From the NCBI GenBank assembly GCA_019351895.1, contig JABBOH010000030.1, forward strand, positions 16,240 through 54,907: a DNA stretch of 38,668 bases, written 5' to 3'. Origin of the DNA: Pseudomonadota bacterium (lineage in GTDB: Bacteria; Pseudomonadota; Alphaproteobacteria; Acetobacterales; Acetobacteraceae). This document shows, one piece after another, positions 38,010-38,668 of this stretch. The position numbers and the translations under genes were made by a program. The notes under the pieces were generated by a model. It saw only the letters and a program-made list of their open reading frames with translations. It searched no databases and was not told where the DNA came from. Numbering within the stretch: position 1 is the first letter of the stretch; each line of letters begins with the position of its first letter.

Positions 38010-38668
38010 CTACTGGCTGCCCTCTTGATGCCCCCCGCCGTGGTCCAGCACGTATTGGATCGGCTCCATCGTCACGCGGACGCTGCCCGCGAACGGATGA
38101 TCGATCATGACGATCGCGAAGAGCGCCATGAAGATCACCGCCGTCAGCATGCCGGACATCAGCATCTGCACCCAGATGTGGCGCGTCCCGAAGAACAGAA
38201 GAAAGACGATGTTGATGATCGCGCCGCCGAACAGCACGATCCAGACGACCTGCGGCACGGTGCTGCCACCTAGTTCCAACCGGTCGCGCCGCGAGGCCGA
38301 GAGGGTCGTGAGCGCGGTCAGGAGGCTCTGATAGGCGTCCGACTGCTCCAGCGTCTGGGGCTTCGCGGCCAGCACGGCGGTGTAGAGGTCGCTCAGCGAC
38401 CCCGTGGCGCGGCCGGAAATCCGCAGGCCTTCAGCCATCATCGGCGCCTCCTCCTCGACGACGATCCGGGCGTAGTGTGAGGCGGCTTGGCGGATCGATC
38501 CGGAGACCGCGGGATCGACGCCGCCCGCCAGCCGGTAGATCGTGGATAGCGCCGACGCCTCCCGCATGACCGCCGACTGGCCGTCACGGAAGTTCTCCCA
38601 CACCACGATAACCGCGAATCCCAGCAGCACGGCGTAGATCACGCCCAGCACCGCGTATTTGAAGCCCG
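38010..38668 (-). CDS. DUF4239 membrane protein, 5' end outside the window
   Basis: About 219 residues are visible; the frame remains open to the window edge, so the N-terminus is missing. Hydrophobic segment LGVIYAVLLGFAVIVVWE is followed by a soluble helical region (EASALSTIYRLAG, with LSDLYTAVLA further on), then two transmembrane segments near the end (VWIVLFGGAIINIVFLLFFG and a second one). This order fits DUF4239 (bestrophin-like domain) proteins, whose function is not established. Convergent with secA. Confidence 0.72.
   Translation of the reverse strand, partial: GFKYAVLGVIYAVLLGFAVIVVWENFRDGQSAVMREASALSTIYRLAGGVDPAVSGSIRQAASHYARIVVEEEAPMMAEGLRISGRATGSLSDLYTAVLAAKPQTLEQSDAYQSLLTALTTLSASRRDRLELGGSTVPQVVWIVLFGGAIINIVFLLFFGTRHIWVQMLMSGMLTAVIFMALFAIVMIDHPFAGSVRVTMEPIQYVLDHGGGHQEGSQ

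Overview
The window is a stretch of high-GC chromosome from an alphaproteobacterium. Markers are a PopZ-type pole organiser beside a TolC homologue and a Pcm-like methyltransferase, an alphaproteobacterial RpoH, an ELM1-family protein and a YcgN-type protein. A member of Rhodospirillales/Acetobacterales is my best guess, inferred from gene content only. Most of it is conserved housekeeping sequence. One short accessory island lies at about 25.68-28.95 kb.

Layout. 1-2 kb: 3' part of tsaD, then a lipoprotein L,D-transpeptidase. 2-5.3 kb (minus strand): pcm-like, tolC and popZ. 5.49 kb: tRNA-Cys(GCA). 6-9 kb: a RhlE-type DEAD-box helicase overlapping a TrmA/RlmD-type RNA methyltransferase. 9-12.8 kb: the pqiABC lipid-trafficking operon, with start/stop overlaps. 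12.8-14.2 kb: cytidine deaminase and YcgN. 14.2-16.9 kb: two MFS transporters, ending at a strong hairpin terminator shared with the convergent rpoH (17.0-17.9 kb). 18.2-20.3 kb (minus): a two-gene membrane/DUF883 unit and a polytopic membrane protein. 20.37 kb: tRNA-Val(CAC). 20.5-23.4 kb (minus): an ELM1-family protein followed by a 632-residue protein I do not recognise, with internal repeats. 23.5-25.7 kb: argE-type deacetylase overlapping an AstE/aspartoacylase-type hydrolase.

The island (about 25.68-28.95 kb) is visibly lower in GC. It holds a haloalkane dehalogenase (HLD-II), an NmrA-type NAD(P)-binding protein, a broken VOC/glyoxalase gene, a TetR regulator with a nested palindrome/direct-repeat operator candidate, and the degraded C-terminal end of an IS5-type transposase at its right edge.

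28.9-34.8 kb is a long minus-strand run, read from high to low coordinates: a parvulin peptidyl-prolyl isomerase with signal peptide, argJ, a GNAT-Nudix fusion, a CinA-type molybdopterin-binding-domain protein, an SMR transporter of Gdx/SugE type, and a ThrE-like exporter. secA (35.07-37.80 kb) is divergent from it. A truncated DUF4239 membrane protein closes the window.

How parts fit together: PqiA/B/C form a membrane-spanning lipid transport complex. ArgJ and ArgE both act on N-acetylornithine. The periplasmic parvulin and SecA belong to protein export. I see no CRISPR array, rRNA, prophage or obvious defence system. The most unfamiliar item is the 632-residue protein next to ELM1.
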